Positions 50,023 to 58,886 of a stretch of DNA of 64,000 bases are shown in pieces. Made by a program: the position numbers and the translations under genes. The notes beneath the pieces are model-generated. The model saw only the letters and a program-made list of their open reading frames with translations, was not told the origin of the DNA and made no database searches. The stretch's first letter is position 1. Every line of letters begins with the position of its first letter. Origin of the DNA: Singulisphaera sp. GP187 (GTDB lineage: Bacteria > Planctomycetota > GCA-002687715); contig CAMDTN010000003.1 of assembly GCA_945907755.1 (NCBI GenBank), forward strand, positions 1-64,000, given 5' to 3'.

Positions 50023-51413
50023 GCCAGCGCACGGCACTTGTCATCGACGACGACGCGCTGTCGCGCGAGTTCTTGGTGGAAACACTGCGCACATCAGGTT
50101 GGCACACCACTGATGCGGGGAGTGCTGAGGAAGCGGTGCGCTTGTTAGAGCAAGGGGATTTCCGCTTGGTGCTGACAGACTTGCGTTTGCCCAAAGCCGA
50201 TGGCCTTGCAGTGCTGCGCGCGGCACGCGAGCGCAACAGCGAGACTGCAGTGGTGGTGTTGACCGCATTCGGAACGGTGACGACGGCTGTCGAAGCCATG
50301 CGCGCCGGTGCCGACGATTTCTTGCTGAAACCGGCTTCGCCAGAGCAGATCGAAGTTGTGTTGGGACGCTGCGATGCGCACCGCCGCTTAGTGCAAGAGA
50401 ACCGCGTGCTGAAGGCAAACTTGGCCGACAGGAGCATTGCCCCGCGCCAAGACATCATTGGCCGCAACCTGCGCTTCATTCAGGCGCTGGCCTTGGCCGA
50501 ACGCGTCGCGCCTACGGACGCAACCGTGTTGGTGCGTGGCGAAAGTGGCACAGGCAAAGAAGTCATCGCCGAACTGGTGCACCGCCGCAGCGCGCGTGCT
50601 CAAGGCCCGATGATCCGCGTGAATTGTGCAGCACTCACAGAGAGCTTGCTGACCAGCGAACTCTTCGGGCACGAGAAGGGCGCCTTCACTGGCGCCACGG
50701 CGCGTCGTCAAGGCCGCTTTGAACTGGCCGCGGGTGGCACGCTGTTCTTGGACGAAATCGGCGATCTGCCCCAAGAGGTGCAAGCCAAGCTGTTGCGTGT
50801 GTTGGAAACCCGCGAGTTCGAGCGCGTGGGTGGCTCGCAGACGATCGAAGCCAATGTGCGTGTGATTGCGGCGACGAACCGCGATCTTGAAAGCGCCATT
50901 GCTCGCGGCCGCTTCCGCGAAGACCTGTTCTACCGCCTCAACGTGGTGCCGGTGACATTGCCCGCACTCCGCGAGCGCCGCGAAGACATTCCTGCTTTGG
51001 CCCGTCATTTCTTGGCTCGTTTCACGCGCCAACATGGCAGCGTGGCTAAGGAGTTCGGTGTCGATGCCTTGCAAGCACTGGCCACGGCGGATTGGCCGGG
51101 CAATGTGCGTGAACTCGCCAACACCGTGCAGCGTGCGGTGCTAGTCGCGCAGGGCCCGCGCATCACTGCAGCAGAATTGGGCATGGTGGCTGCCGCAACA
51201 GAAGTCGTTGCAACGCAATCCGCAGCGCTCGAGATAACCATCGCGCTGCCTTCATTGGACGCGCTGGAACGCCAGCAAATTTTGAAGACGCTCGAACACA
51301 CAAAGGGTGATCGAGCCGCTGCGGCGCTCATCTTGGGCGTCACTACAAGGACGCTCAGCAACAAGTTCCGGCTCTGGCGCAGCCCTGGCTTTGGCCAAAG
51401 AGCGGGAGCCTGA
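50019..51413 (+). CDS. NtrC-family response regulator (FlrC/FlgR-like)
   Basis: 464 residues. A complete receiver (D10-D11-D12, phospho-accepting D54 in LTDLRLP, Lys in FLLKPAS) is joined to a sigma-54 AAA+ domain with Walker A GESGTGKE, the GAFTGA loop from G221 and a C-terminal Fis-type helix-turn-helix (GDRAAAALILGVTTRTLSNKFRLW). Being intact, unlike the upstream activator, it should be driven by the preceding kinase. It leads directly into flgB (12 bases apart), so it belongs to the same operon and likely controls it or related sets. Confidence 0.9.
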   Translation: MSQRTALVIDDDALSREFLVETLRTSGWHTTDAGSAEEAVRLLEQGDFRLVLTDLRLPKADGLAVLRAARERNSETAVVVLTAFGTVTTAVEAMRAGADDFLLKPASPEQIEVVLGRCDAHRRLVQENRVLKANLADRSIAPRQDIIGRNLRFIQALALAERVAPTDATVLVRGESGTGKEVIAELVHRRSARAQGPMIRVNCAALTESLLTSELFGHEKGAFTGATARRQGRFELAAGGTLFLDEIGDLPQEVQAKLLRVLETREFERVGGSQTIEANVRVIAATNRDLESAIARGRFREDLFYRLNVVPVTLPALRERREDIPALARHFLARFTRQHGSVAKEFGVDALQALATADWPGNVRELANTVQRAVLVAQGPRITAAELGMVAAATEVVATQSAALEITIALPSLDALERQQILKTLEHTKGDRAAAALILGVTTRTLSNKFRLWRSPGFGQRAGA

Positions 51414-51424
51414 AAGGACTAGCT

Positions 51425-51748
51425 ATGGACATGATCGGAGGCATCGGTACGGATCTGCAAGCGGCGCTGGATGCAGCGGCGGTTCGGCACCGCGTCATCT
51501 CTGCGAATATCGCCAATGTTTCAACGCCCGGCTACAAAGCGAAACAAGCCACCTTCGACAAGGAGTTGGGCAGGGTCGTGGAGGAAGAGCGCGAAGGCGT
51601 GACCCCGCGTGAAGACGGCAACACGGTGGTGATGGAACTCGAAACTGCAGAGATGAAGAAGAACCAACTGGCTTATGACGTGGTCTTGATGGCTCTTGGA
51701 CAGCGCATGCGCGTGGCGCGCAGCGCCATCAGTGGGCGTGGGCAGTAA
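51425..51748 (+). CDS. flgB: Flagellar rod protein FlgB
   Basis: 107 residues, proximal rod component exported by the flagellar apparatus. Motifs: RHRVISANIANVSTPGYKAK (the N-terminal rod/hook signature) and NQLAYDVVLMALGQRMRVARSAI at the C-terminal helix. Slightly short for the family but complete. It starts the flgB-flgC-fliE block that builds the rod. Confidence 0.93.
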   Translation: MDMIGGIGTDLQAALDAAAVRHRVISANIANVSTPGYKAKQATFDKELGRVVEEEREGVTPREDGNTVVMELETAEMKKNQLAYDVVLMALGQRMRVARSAISGRGQ

Positions 51749-51771
51749 TGCCGCGCTGAGGAGAAACACCC

Positions 51772-52185
51772 ATGGACATTAACGGCATGTTTCAAGGTCT
51801 TTCGGTGAGTGCCAGTGCGTTGCGCGCAGAGCGCGCACGCATGGGCCTGATCGCACAGAACATCTCGCAGGCGTCGGTTACCGACCGCGGCGACGGAACA
51901 CCCTATCGCCGCAAGGAAGCAGTGTTCGAGAGCGTATTGGATGGCGCGTTGGCTGGCGGCGTGCAGGTTGCGGAAGTGGTCGAAGATGAAATGACACCGA
52001 TGGTGCGGCAGTACCGCCCGGGGCACGCGGACGCCGATGCCACCGGCATGGTGACGCTGCCCAATGTGAACACCGCTTTTGAAATGGTGGACTTGATGCA
52101 GTCTGCCCGGGCCTATGAAGCGAATCTCGAAGCCATGCAGATGCAAATGCGCATGGTCGAGAAGGCGCTGGAACTTGGGAGGTAA
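51772..52185 (+). CDS. flgC: Flagellar rod protein FlgC
   Basis: 137 residues. The N-terminal helix (FQGLSVSASALRAERARMGLIAQNISQASVT) and C-terminal helix (VNTAFEMVDLMQSARAYEANLEAMQMQMRMVEKAL) are those of FlgC, the next rod part. The asparagine-rich NIANANT stretch normally seen in rod proteins is replaced by NISQAS. It follows flgB by 23 bases and precedes fliE by 7. Confidence 0.93.
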   Translation: MDINGMFQGLSVSASALRAERARMGLIAQNISQASVTDRGDGTPYRRKEAVFESVLDGALAGGVQVAEVVEDEMTPMVRQYRPGHADADATGMVTLPNVNTAFEMVDLMQSARAYEANLEAMQMQMRMVEKALELGR

Positions 52186-52192
52186 TTGACCA

Positions 52193-52504
52193 ATGACTGG
52201 CATGACCCCCATTGATCCTTTCATGCTGCGCTCGGCTGCACAGGAATCGCCGATGGCGAAATCTGCTGGGCCCTCTGGCGGCGACAAGGGCTTTGGAGAT
52301 CTCCTTACCGACATGGTGAAGGAAACAAATCAAGCGCAAAAAACATCGGACGCGAGCATGCAGGATTTCCTCGCTGGAAAAACGCAAGACGCGCACGATG
52401 TGATCATCGCGCTGAACAAAGCAGACCTCAGCTTCAGGATGATGCTTGAGGTGCGAAACAAACTCCTGGATTCCTACCAGGAAGTGATGCGGATGCAGGT
52501 GTGA
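52193..52504 (+). CDS. fliE: MS ring-rod junction protein FliE
   Basis: 103 residues. The C-terminal half is typical of FliE: FGDLLTDMVKETNQAQKTSDASMQDFLAGKTQDAHDVIIALNKADLSFRMMLEVRNKLLDSYQEVMRMQV. It connects the MS ring with the rod and is needed for export. The start ATG at 52193 overlaps the RBS region of flgC. Followed by fliF after 25 bases. Confidence 0.93.
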   Translation: MTGMTPIDPFMLRSAAQESPMAKSAGPSGGDKGFGDLLTDMVKETNQAQKTSDASMQDFLAGKTQDAHDVIIALNKADLSFRMMLEVRNKLLDSYQEVMRMQV

Positions 52505-52529
52505 GGAGGGCGCAAGCCACAGGTAAGCC

Positions 52530-54047
52530 ATGAAAGAACTGATCACACAGCTCAAGAATATTTGGGGCTCCATGCCCCTCGGGCAGAAGGCAGCAGGCGC
52601 AGGCTTCGGTCTGCTGCTCGTTGGCGGCCTCGTGGCGCTAGTGCTGGCAGGCAGCGCCACCGAATGGCGCGTCGCCGCCGCCGGCGTCGAGCGCGTCGAT
52701 GGGCAAAAGTTCCTTGCACGATTGGAAGAGGCAGCCATCCCTTTCAAATTGGAAGATGGTGGCCGCACCGTGCTGGTGCCCGCAGAGAAGCTGGCCGAAG
52801 TGCAAGCGCTGGTCGTGAAGAACGACTTGCTCTCGCCCGATTCGGGCCGTGGCTACAAGGGCTTGGAGGCCACGCCGTTCGGCATGAGTGAGGCGCAGTT
52901 GAAACTGAAGCTCCGCGTGGCGCAAGAAGAACAACTCGCGTTGTCGCTCGAACGCTTCGAAGGCGTCGAGGATGCGGTGGTGCACATTACGCCCGCGGTG
53001 CGCTCATGGAATCGCCAAGACAGCAAGGGCGCGAAATCATCGGTGATGATTGCAACAAAACCTGGCCACATGTTGACGGCCGGCGAGGTGGAAAGTTTTG
53101 TGCAGATGGTGGCGCACGCTGTGGAAGGGCTCGAGCCCGAGCAGGTTGTGGTCAGCGACTTCCGCGGATCGGTGCTGTCACGCACCAGTGGAGCCGACCG
53201 CGGCATGGCAACGCGCGCTGTGCGTGCTCGTGAAGAAGAGATGCACCTGCAAGAGAAGGCGGAATCAGCCTTGGCGCAAGTCTTGGGCCCGGGCAAGGCA
53301 GTGGTGCGTGTGGACGCAGATCTCGACCTTGAGAAGACCGAAGAAGTGCGCCACACGGTTGATCCAGAAAGCCGCGTGGTGGTGAGCGAAACGCAGCGCA
53401 CACAGAATTCCACGCGTGGCGGTGGTGCTGGAAGTAGTGGCACCGGCGGCGCCGCGAAAGGCCAGCCCAGCACAGTATCTGTGCAAGCGGGCACGGCGCA
53501 GTCCACTAGTGGCGGCGACACCTCCAGCGAAGACTTAGATGCGCGTTACGACTATGGTCGCAGTGAAATCCGTACGGTGCGCGAGTCCGGCGACATGCGC
53601 CGCCTTACCATCGGCATGGTCTTGGATGAAAGCCTCAAGGAGCGCGGCGATGCGCTGTCCGGCGTGGTGAAAGGCGCGGTGGGTTTCGACGCGCGCCGCG
53701 GCGACACCATGGAAATCGCTTATGTGCCCTTCATTGCGCCATTGAAGATTGAAGCGCCCGCAGACATTGCGCCCAGCGATGCACTTCCGCTGCAGGAATG
53801 GTTGCGTTGGGGTGTGACGGCCTTTGTGGCTGTGTTGCTGGTGGGCTGGATGGTGCTGTCAGGGCGCCGTGCGCGGCACAACCTCGCGCTAGCGCTGAAG
53901 CCTGCCGCACACGCTGCGGAACTGCGCGCCGCAAGCGAGGCCAAGCCTGACCCTCGCAACGAATTCCGCCGTCTTGTTGACGAAGACGTGGACACAGTGG
54001 CCAAAGTGATGCGGAATTGGCTCTACGAGCCAGCAGGGAAACGATGA
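52530..54047 (+). CDS. fliF: Flagellar MS-ring protein FliF
   Basis: 505 residues. Two membrane helices, about 26-46 (LLLVGGLVALVLAG) and about 430-450 (WGVTAFVAVLLVGWMVLSG), enclose the periplasmic ring-building motifs (DGQKFLARLEEAAIPFKLE and ERFEGVEDAVVHITPA) and a low-complexity Gly/Ser/Thr-rich stretch (about 290-330). A short C-terminal tail should bind FliG. Thin and shorter than the Salmonella protein. Its stop overlaps the fliG start (ATGA). Confidence 0.93.
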   Translation: MKELITQLKNIWGSMPLGQKAAGAGFGLLLVGGLVALVLAGSATEWRVAAAGVERVDGQKFLARLEEAAIPFKLEDGGRTVLVPAEKLAEVQALVVKNDLLSPDSGRGYKGLEATPFGMSEAQLKLKLRVAQEEQLALSLERFEGVEDAVVHITPAVRSWNRQDSKGAKSSVMIATKPGHMLTAGEVESFVQMVAHAVEGLEPEQVVVSDFRGSVLSRTSGADRGMATRAVRAREEEMHLQEKAESALAQVLGPGKAVVRVDADLDLEKTEEVRHTVDPESRVVVSETQRTQNSTRGGGAGSSGTGGAAKGQPSTVSVQAGTAQSTSGGDTSSEDLDARYDYGRSEIRTVRESGDMRRLTIGMVLDESLKERGDALSGVVKGAVGFDARRGDTMEIAYVPFIAPLKIEAPADIAPSDALPLQEWLRWGVTAFVAVLLVGWMVLSGRRARHNLALALKPAAHAAELRAASEAKPDPRNEFRRLVDEDVDTVAKVMRNWLYEPAGKR

Positions 54048-55063
54048 GCAATTTGACAGGAGTCCAGAAGATCGCGGTGCTGTTGGCCGTGCTGGGTGAG
54101 GACGGGGCCGCCAAAGTGCTGGCCGTGTTCACGCCTGAAGAGCAGGACCGTATTGGCCAAGCGATGGTCGAGCTGGAAGACACCGATATCGACGAAGGCG
54201 TCGTGCAGGAATCGCTGAACGAGCTGCGCCACATGGTTCAGAGCGGCGTCGTTTTCCGTTCACGCGTGGGCCGCACTCTCGAAGCAGTGATGAACAAGCT
54301 GTACAGCAAAGAGGAAGCCGAAAAGCGTCTGTCGCGCATCCATGAAGAATCGCGCAGCCGCAATCCACTGCGTTGCTTGCGCGGGTTGCGTGCGTCGGAC
54401 TTGGCACGCTTGCTGATGGACGAGCACATTCAGGTGCAAGCACTGGTGCTTGCAAATCTCGAATCGGACCAGGCCGCAGATGTGCTGCGCGAGCTGCCAG
54501 AAGAGCGCCAGGCCGAAGTGGTGCGCCGCATGGCCGCCATGGAAGACCCCTCTGCGCGCTTGCTGAAGCAAGTGGCCGAGAAGATGGCGGAACGCACGCG
54601 CGGGTTGCCCCGCGACACAGGCTCTGCCATCGAAGGTGCCGCACGCGTGCAGACAGTGGCAGAAATACTTGTTGCTTCGCGTGGTGGCGGCGACAAGGAA
54701 ATCCTGCGCCGCGTGGAGGAGAACGACGCGGAACTGGTCACCCGCATTCGCGAGTGCATGTTCACTTGGAACGACCTTGGCATGCTGGACAAGCGCACCA
54801 CGCAAAAGGTGTTGGCCGGCATCGACTCGCGGGTGTTGGCATTGGCTTTGAAGGGCAGCGACGATTCCGTCCGCGATTCGCTGCTGGGTGCCACCAGCCA
54901 ACGCACGCGCGACATGATCATGGAAGAGAAGGAGCTGCTGGGCTCGGTGCCGCTGAGCGATGTGGTGGATGCGCAGAAGCAAATCCTCACCACAGTGCGC
55001 GAGCTGATCGACAACGGCGAAGTGGTTGTGTCGAAGGGCCGCGGAGCTGCTTATGTCTCCTGA
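54044..55063 (+). CDS. fliG: Flagellar motor switch protein FliG
   Basis: 339 residues in the usual three parts. N domain: GVQKIAVLLAVLGEDGAAKVLAVF. Middle domain: DEHIQVQALVLANLESDQAADVL, with EHIQ instead of the common EHPQ. C domain: FTWNDLGMLDKRTTQKVLAGIDSRVLALALKGSDDSVRDSLL, which keeps the Asp-Asp and Arg that interact with MotA and set rotation. It joins FliF to FliM/FliN. FliM and FliN are not in this window. Start overlaps the fliF stop by 4 bases. Confidence 0.94.
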   Translation: MSNLTGVQKIAVLLAVLGEDGAAKVLAVFTPEEQDRIGQAMVELEDTDIDEGVVQESLNELRHMVQSGVVFRSRVGRTLEAVMNKLYSKEEAEKRLSRIHEESRSRNPLRCLRGLRASDLARLLMDEHIQVQALVLANLESDQAADVLRELPEERQAEVVRRMAAMEDPSARLLKQVAEKMAERTRGLPRDTGSAIEGAARVQTVAEILVASRGGGDKEILRRVEENDAELVTRIRECMFTWNDLGMLDKRTTQKVLAGIDSRVLALALKGSDDSVRDSLLGATSQRTRDMIMEEKELLGSVPLSDVVDAQKQILTTVRELIDNGEVVVSKGRGAAYVS

Positions 55064-55697
55064 GCGTGTTCGCTTGCCTCGCGGCGTGGTGGCCTTGCGC
55101 GTCTGCAACGCTGGGCCAGAGGCCGCTGCGCTCGCTTTGAGCACAGCAGTAGTGCGCGCCACAGACAGCGCGCGCTTTGGCGTGGGTGCCAACGAAGTGA
55201 AGGCACTGCAGCAGCGCGCCTACGAGCGCGGCCGCAATGTGGAACGCGACGAAGCCAGCGCGGGCCTGCACGCAGCCACGCAGGCGTTGGATGCCGCCGT
55301 GGTGGAACTGCGCGCGCACCAGCAACGCGAACTGGAAGCCGCCGAAGAATTCGCACGCCGCCTTGCGGTGGTAGCTATCACCGAACTGACTGGTGCTGTG
55401 TTGGCGCGCGAGAGTCACGAAGTGCGCACGCTGGTGCGTCGCATCCTTGACGAAGCGCTGGGCGGACAGCAAGCCGGTGAAGTGCAACTGGCCGGACACC
55501 CTGATGACTTGCTGCGTTTGCCCAAGGATTTCAGCTCCAGCTTCAGCGGCGCGACGGTGAAATTGGTGCCCGATGCCGAATTGCAGCGCGGCAGTTTCCG
55601 CGTGCACGCCGAAGGGGCCGAATTCATGAGCTGCATGGCGCAAAGATTGCGCGTGTTGCAAGAACGCCTGTTGCGAGAACCAACTCATGCCTCCTGA
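55053..55697 (+). CDS. fliH: Flagellar export regulator FliH
   Basis: 214 residues, cytosolic. The coiled-coil part (about 50-110, EVKALQQRAYERGRNVERDEASAGLHAATQ) and C-terminal domain (about 125-205, ITELTGAVLARESHEVRTLVRRILDEAL) are FliH-like. It dimerises and binds the ATPase FliI. The start overlaps fliG by 11 bases and the stop overlaps fliI by 11 bases, a normal feature of this operon. The N-terminal half is variable in the family, so the call leans on position. Confidence 0.8.
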   Translation: MSPERVRLPRGVVALRVCNAGPEAAALALSTAVVRATDSARFGVGANEVKALQQRAYERGRNVERDEASAGLHAATQALDAAVVELRAHQQRELEAAEEFARRLAVVAITELTGAVLARESHEVRTLVRRILDEALGGQQAGEVQLAGHPDDLLRLPKDFSSSFSGATVKLVPDAELQRGSFRVHAEGAEFMSCMAQRLRVLQERLLREPTHAS

Positions 55698-57003
55698 TCT
55701 CTCACAGTGCGAACGTATCGTGCGCAGCGTGCCCATGGGCACGCGCGCGGGTGTGCTGACTCAAGTGGTTGGCTTGTTGCTGGAATGCCGTGGCTTGCCA
55801 GCGGCCATGGGCGACCTCTGCCGCATCGTCACCGAAGGCAGCGAACCGTTGCTTGCGGAAGTGTGCGGCTTCCGCGAAGGGGCCACGCTGTTGCTGCCGT
55901 TGGGCGAGGCCGAAGGGTTGCGTCCAGGTGCGCGTGTGGAACCACTGGGGCGCAAGACTTCCGCAGGTTGTTGCGAAGCCATGTTGGGGCGCGTGCTGGA
56001 TGCTCTGGGCAAGCCCATTGATGGCGGCCCAGAATTGGTGGTGACCGAAGAGATCCCGTTGATGCGCGCGGGGCCCGGGCCACTGGAGCGCGCGCCGATT
56101 GATCGTGCGTTGCCCACCGGCGTTTCGGTGTTGGACGGTTTCTTGACTTTGGGGCGCGGCCAGCGCATGGGCATCTTTGCAGGCTCAGGCGTGGGCAAGA
56201 GCACGCTACTGGCCGACATCGCACGCACCACGCTGTCCAGCGTGAATGTCATTGCATTGGTGGGCGAGCGCGGCCGCGAAGTCGGCCACTTCATCGAAGA
56301 AGCGCTGGGCCCCGAGGGCATGAAGCGGTCTGTGGTGATTGTCGCAACCAGCGACATGCCCGCGCTGTTGCGCATCAAAGCGGCGTTCACTGCCACTGCC
56401 ATCGCAGAGTACTTCCGCGACCGTGGCCACGACGTGATGATGATGGTCGATTCCGTGACGCGTCTTGCCGCCGCAGCGCGCGAAGCGGGTCTCGCCTTGG
56501 GCGAGCCGCCCACAGTCAAGGGCTATCCGCCGTCTTTCTTCGCGCTGATGCCGCGATTGGTTGAACGCCTTGGGCGCACGCGCAAAGGAAGCATCACTGG
56601 GCTTTTCACTGTTTTGGTGGACGGCGACGACATGAACGACCCAGTGGCCGACACACTGCGCGGCCTGCTGGACGGCCACATCGTGCTGTCGCGTGACATC
56701 GCGCAGCGCGGCATGTTCCCTGCAGTCGATGTGCTGAAGAGTGTCTCGCGCATCATGGACAAAGTGGTGACGCCAGAGCATCTCGTAGCGGCGCGCACGG
56801 CGCGGGGCATGTTGGCCTCGTGGGAAAACTCACGCGATCTCGTGGCTATCGGGGCTTACAAAGCCGGCACAGACGAAAAGCTGGACCGCGCCATACAAGC
56901 ATGGCCGCGCTTGGAAGCGCTGTTACGCCAAGAGCACGGCTCGCCGCGCAGCATGGAAGAAACGCTGGGCGCATTGGCGGATGTCTGCGGAGACGCAGCA
57001 TGA
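55687..57003 (+). CDS. fliI: Flagellum-specific ATPase FliI
   Basis: 438 residues, hexameric ATPase of the export gate, related to F1 beta. Walker A is G166SGVGKST173, Walker B is VMMMVDSVTRLA, and VALVGERGREVGHFIEE and YPPSFFALMPRLVERLGRT are clear. The N-terminal barrel domain (1-90) precedes it. It powers unfolding and export of rod, hook and filament subunits with FliH and FliJ. Starts inside the end of fliH and overlaps fliJ by 4 bases. Confidence 0.95.
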   Translation: MPPDLSQCERIVRSVPMGTRAGVLTQVVGLLLECRGLPAAMGDLCRIVTEGSEPLLAEVCGFREGATLLLPLGEAEGLRPGARVEPLGRKTSAGCCEAMLGRVLDALGKPIDGGPELVVTEEIPLMRAGPGPLERAPIDRALPTGVSVLDGFLTLGRGQRMGIFAGSGVGKSTLLADIARTTLSSVNVIALVGERGREVGHFIEEALGPEGMKRSVVIVATSDMPALLRIKAAFTATAIAEYFRDRGHDVMMMVDSVTRLAAAAREAGLALGEPPTVKGYPPSFFALMPRLVERLGRTRKGSITGLFTVLVDGDDMNDPVADTLRGLLDGHIVLSRDIAQRGMFPAVDVLKSVSRIMDKVVTPEHLVAARTARGMLASWENSRDLVAIGAYKAGTDEKLDRAIQAWPRLEALLRQEHGSPRSMEETLGALADVCGDAA

Positions 57004-57467
57004 AGCGCTTTCAGTTTCGCTTGCAGAAGGTGCTGGATGTGCGCGAGCTGGTGCTGCAAGATTCCGAGCGTTCGCTCGCAGCTTCGCTTGCACAACTGGT
57101 GAGAACCGAAGCGGTGCTGGATGTATGCCGCGGCCACCTCTTGCTGGCAGAGCAGTCCATTGCCAGCCGCCTGTCCGAAGGCCAATGGGACGCGCGCTGC
57201 ATGTTGGCGCTGCACGGCGACTTCGCTCGCTGCGACAAAGCCCTGAAAACAGCTCAAGTAGCAAGCTCTGGGGCCGCACGCCAAGTGGACAGCGCCCGGG
57301 AAGAAGTCCTAAAGCGGCGCACCGAGGTGGAATCACTGGAGGTGCTGCGCCGCCATGCCGAAGAGTCTTGGAAAGAGGATTCAAGGCGGCTGGATATGGC
57401 CGCCATGGATGAGCTGGCCTCGTTGCGTCACCAGCGCCGCCGCCAACAAGAGAAGACATCATGCTGA
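57000..57467 (+). CDS. fliJ: Flagellar export protein FliJ
   Basis: 155 residues, two long antiparallel helices as in FliJ (FQFRLQKVLDVRELVLQDSERSLAASLAQLV at the start). It sits in the FliI ring centre. Start ATG overlaps the fliI stop (ATGA). The end overlaps the next gene by 7 bases. Length and order match; sequence similarity is low, as is common for FliJ. Confidence 0.85.
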   Translation: MKRFQFRLQKVLDVRELVLQDSERSLAASLAQLVRTEAVLDVCRGHLLLAEQSIASRLSEGQWDARCMLALHGDFARCDKALKTAQVASSGAARQVDSAREEVLKRRTEVESLEVLRRHAEESWKEDSRRLDMAAMDELASLRHQRRRQQEKTSC

Positions 57468-58198
57468 ACAAAGCCCTGAAAGTCCTTGGTGTGATCATGA
57501 TCGCGCAGCTCCTGTTCGTGGGACTGGTGCATGTCTTCCTCAAAGTTCAGGGCAAGGACACGGACGAGTCCTACGGTGCGCTTCATCGCGTGCCAGTGTT
57601 AGGCGGCTTCTTTCCCGAGCAGGAGGTGAAGCCCGTGCCACTGTCGCCAGAGGAACAGCGCGAGCGCCGCGCGCGTGAGAAACTGCTGGAAAGCCGCGAG
57701 TGCTTTCCGCTGCCGGCGGGCATGGAGCCTGCTGAGCTCGAACAAATGCTGCGTGATGTCAAAGACTCGCGCACGCGCTACGAACACGGGCTGCTGGATG
57801 TGGAAAAGCAGCGCACGGACTTGGCGCGGATGAAGACCGAACTCGAAACCGAGAAAGATTCGTTGGTGGCGCTGGGTTCGCAATTGGAGGAGAAAGCCAA
57901 AGACCTCCAGGCGGGCCGCGAAGAGCTTGAATTCAGCACTAATCGCATTGCTTCGCAAGAGATGAAGAATCTGAAGGCGGCGGCGGTGCTGTACGAACAG
58001 ATGGAACCTGCTGCCGCTGGGGCGATATTGGGTTCGCTGGGCCCAGATATCGCAGCGAAGATCTTGGCACAGATGTCGCCGCGCAAATCCGGCAAGTTGT
58101 TGGAAGTGCTGCCGACGCCACGCGCCACTGAAATCGCGCGGCGCATGCAGGCCATCGCACCGCCTGAAGACGCCACCAAACCCGCCGTGAAACGCTGA
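57461..58198 (+). CDS. MotE-like protein with MgtE-N-type C-terminus
   Basis: 245 residues. One N-terminal membrane helix (about 8-28), then a Pro-rich linker, a coiled coil (about 95-165, MKTELETEKDSLVALGSQLEEKAKDLQ) and a C-terminal MgtE-N-like helical domain (KAAAVLYEQMEPAAAGAILGSLGPDIAAKILAQMSPRKSGKLLEVL). MotE-type proteins act as periplasmic chaperones or stator partners for MotC in some bacteria. Its place right after fliJ is usual. Motor function is likely, the exact job is inferred. Confidence 0.75.
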   Translation: MLNKALKVLGVIMIAQLLFVGLVHVFLKVQGKDTDESYGALHRVPVLGGFFPEQEVKPVPLSPEEQRERRAREKLLESRECFPLPAGMEPAELEQMLRDVKDSRTRYEHGLLDVEKQRTDLARMKTELETEKDSLVALGSQLEEKAKDLQAGREELEFSTNRIASQEMKNLKAAAVLYEQMEPAAAGAILGSLGPDIAAKILAQMSPRKSGKLLEVLPTPRATEIARRMQAIAPPEDATKPAVKR

Positions 58199-58237
58199 GC
58201 GTTCCAGTAAATGTCGCGCCGCTGCGCAGGTATTTTG

Positions 58238-58281
58238 GCCACCGCGTGGCGATGTTCTAGCCACCGCGTGGCGATGTTGCA
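58238..58281. repeat. Two 22-base tandem repeats with a dyad core, before fliL
   Basis: gccaccgcgtggcgatgtt occurs at 58238-58256 and again at 58260-58278, so the step is 22 bases, about two DNA turns. Each copy has a CCAC/GTGG dyad around CGC. They lie about 140 bases before fliL in the 220-base gap after the MotE-like gene; nothing else was seen in this gap. A regulator-binding site is possible. Confidence 0.6.
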
Positions 58282-58418
58282 CGCGATCTTCAGAACATCT
58301 TCCCGTGCGCCGATGAACAACGCAGGAGTCAGCGCCATCGCTGCACGACTGTGGCCCCGCTCATGGGCTGCTGCCACTCTAGGGGCATGGTCGGCAAGCG
58401 CGGGGTGCGTGTAGTTGC

Positions 58419-58886
58419 ATGAAGAAGAAAGCCATGATTTCAGGTGTCGGTGGACTTGTGGCCATCGCCGCCGTTGCGTTTGCCGTGGTGGGCAGCGCGG
58501 GCGTTCCGCATCTTCCCCCTGATTACACAGCGCAGCGGGGCACTGAGAGCTACTACAGTGGCGAGCCGCGTTACGAAGACCTCGCACCTTTCATTGGCAA
58601 CCTCAAGGGCTCGCGCTCGAAGCTCTTCGTGAAGGTGTCCATTACTGTGGTTTACCGCCTTGGGCCCGAATTGGCCGACGCCAAGTCGCTGTTCACAGAA
58701 CGCAAAGCCATCATTGCCGATCGCCTGAACTTCATCTTCGGTGCCAAGGGCTTTGAAGATGTCGAAGGCGCAGAGCATCGCGGTGCCATCAAGGAAGAAA
58801 TCAAGACTCAGCTCCAAGCAGCGCTCTTCCCAGACAAGCGCGGCCGTGTGGAGGACATCCTCTACCGCGAGTTCTACATCCAGTGA
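58419..58886 (+). CDS. fliL: FliL-like flagellar membrane protein, first copy
   Basis: 155 residues. One N-terminal helix (about 10-28, GLVAIAAVAFAVVGSAG), then a FliL-like periplasmic domain (FIGNLKGSRSKLFVKVSITVVYRLG, IKEEIKTQLQAALFPDKRGRVEDILYREFYIQ). FliL supports the stator and motor torque near the rod. The stop overlaps the next GTG start (GTGA). The call rests on the domain shape and flagellar context. Confidence 0.8.
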   Translation: MKKKAMISGVGGLVAIAAVAFAVVGSAGVPHLPPDYTAQRGTESYYSGEPRYEDLAPFIGNLKGSRSKLFVKVSITVVYRLGPELADAKSLFTERKAIIADRLNFIFGAKGFEDVEGAEHRGAIKEEIKTQLQAALFPDKRGRVEDILYREFYIQ

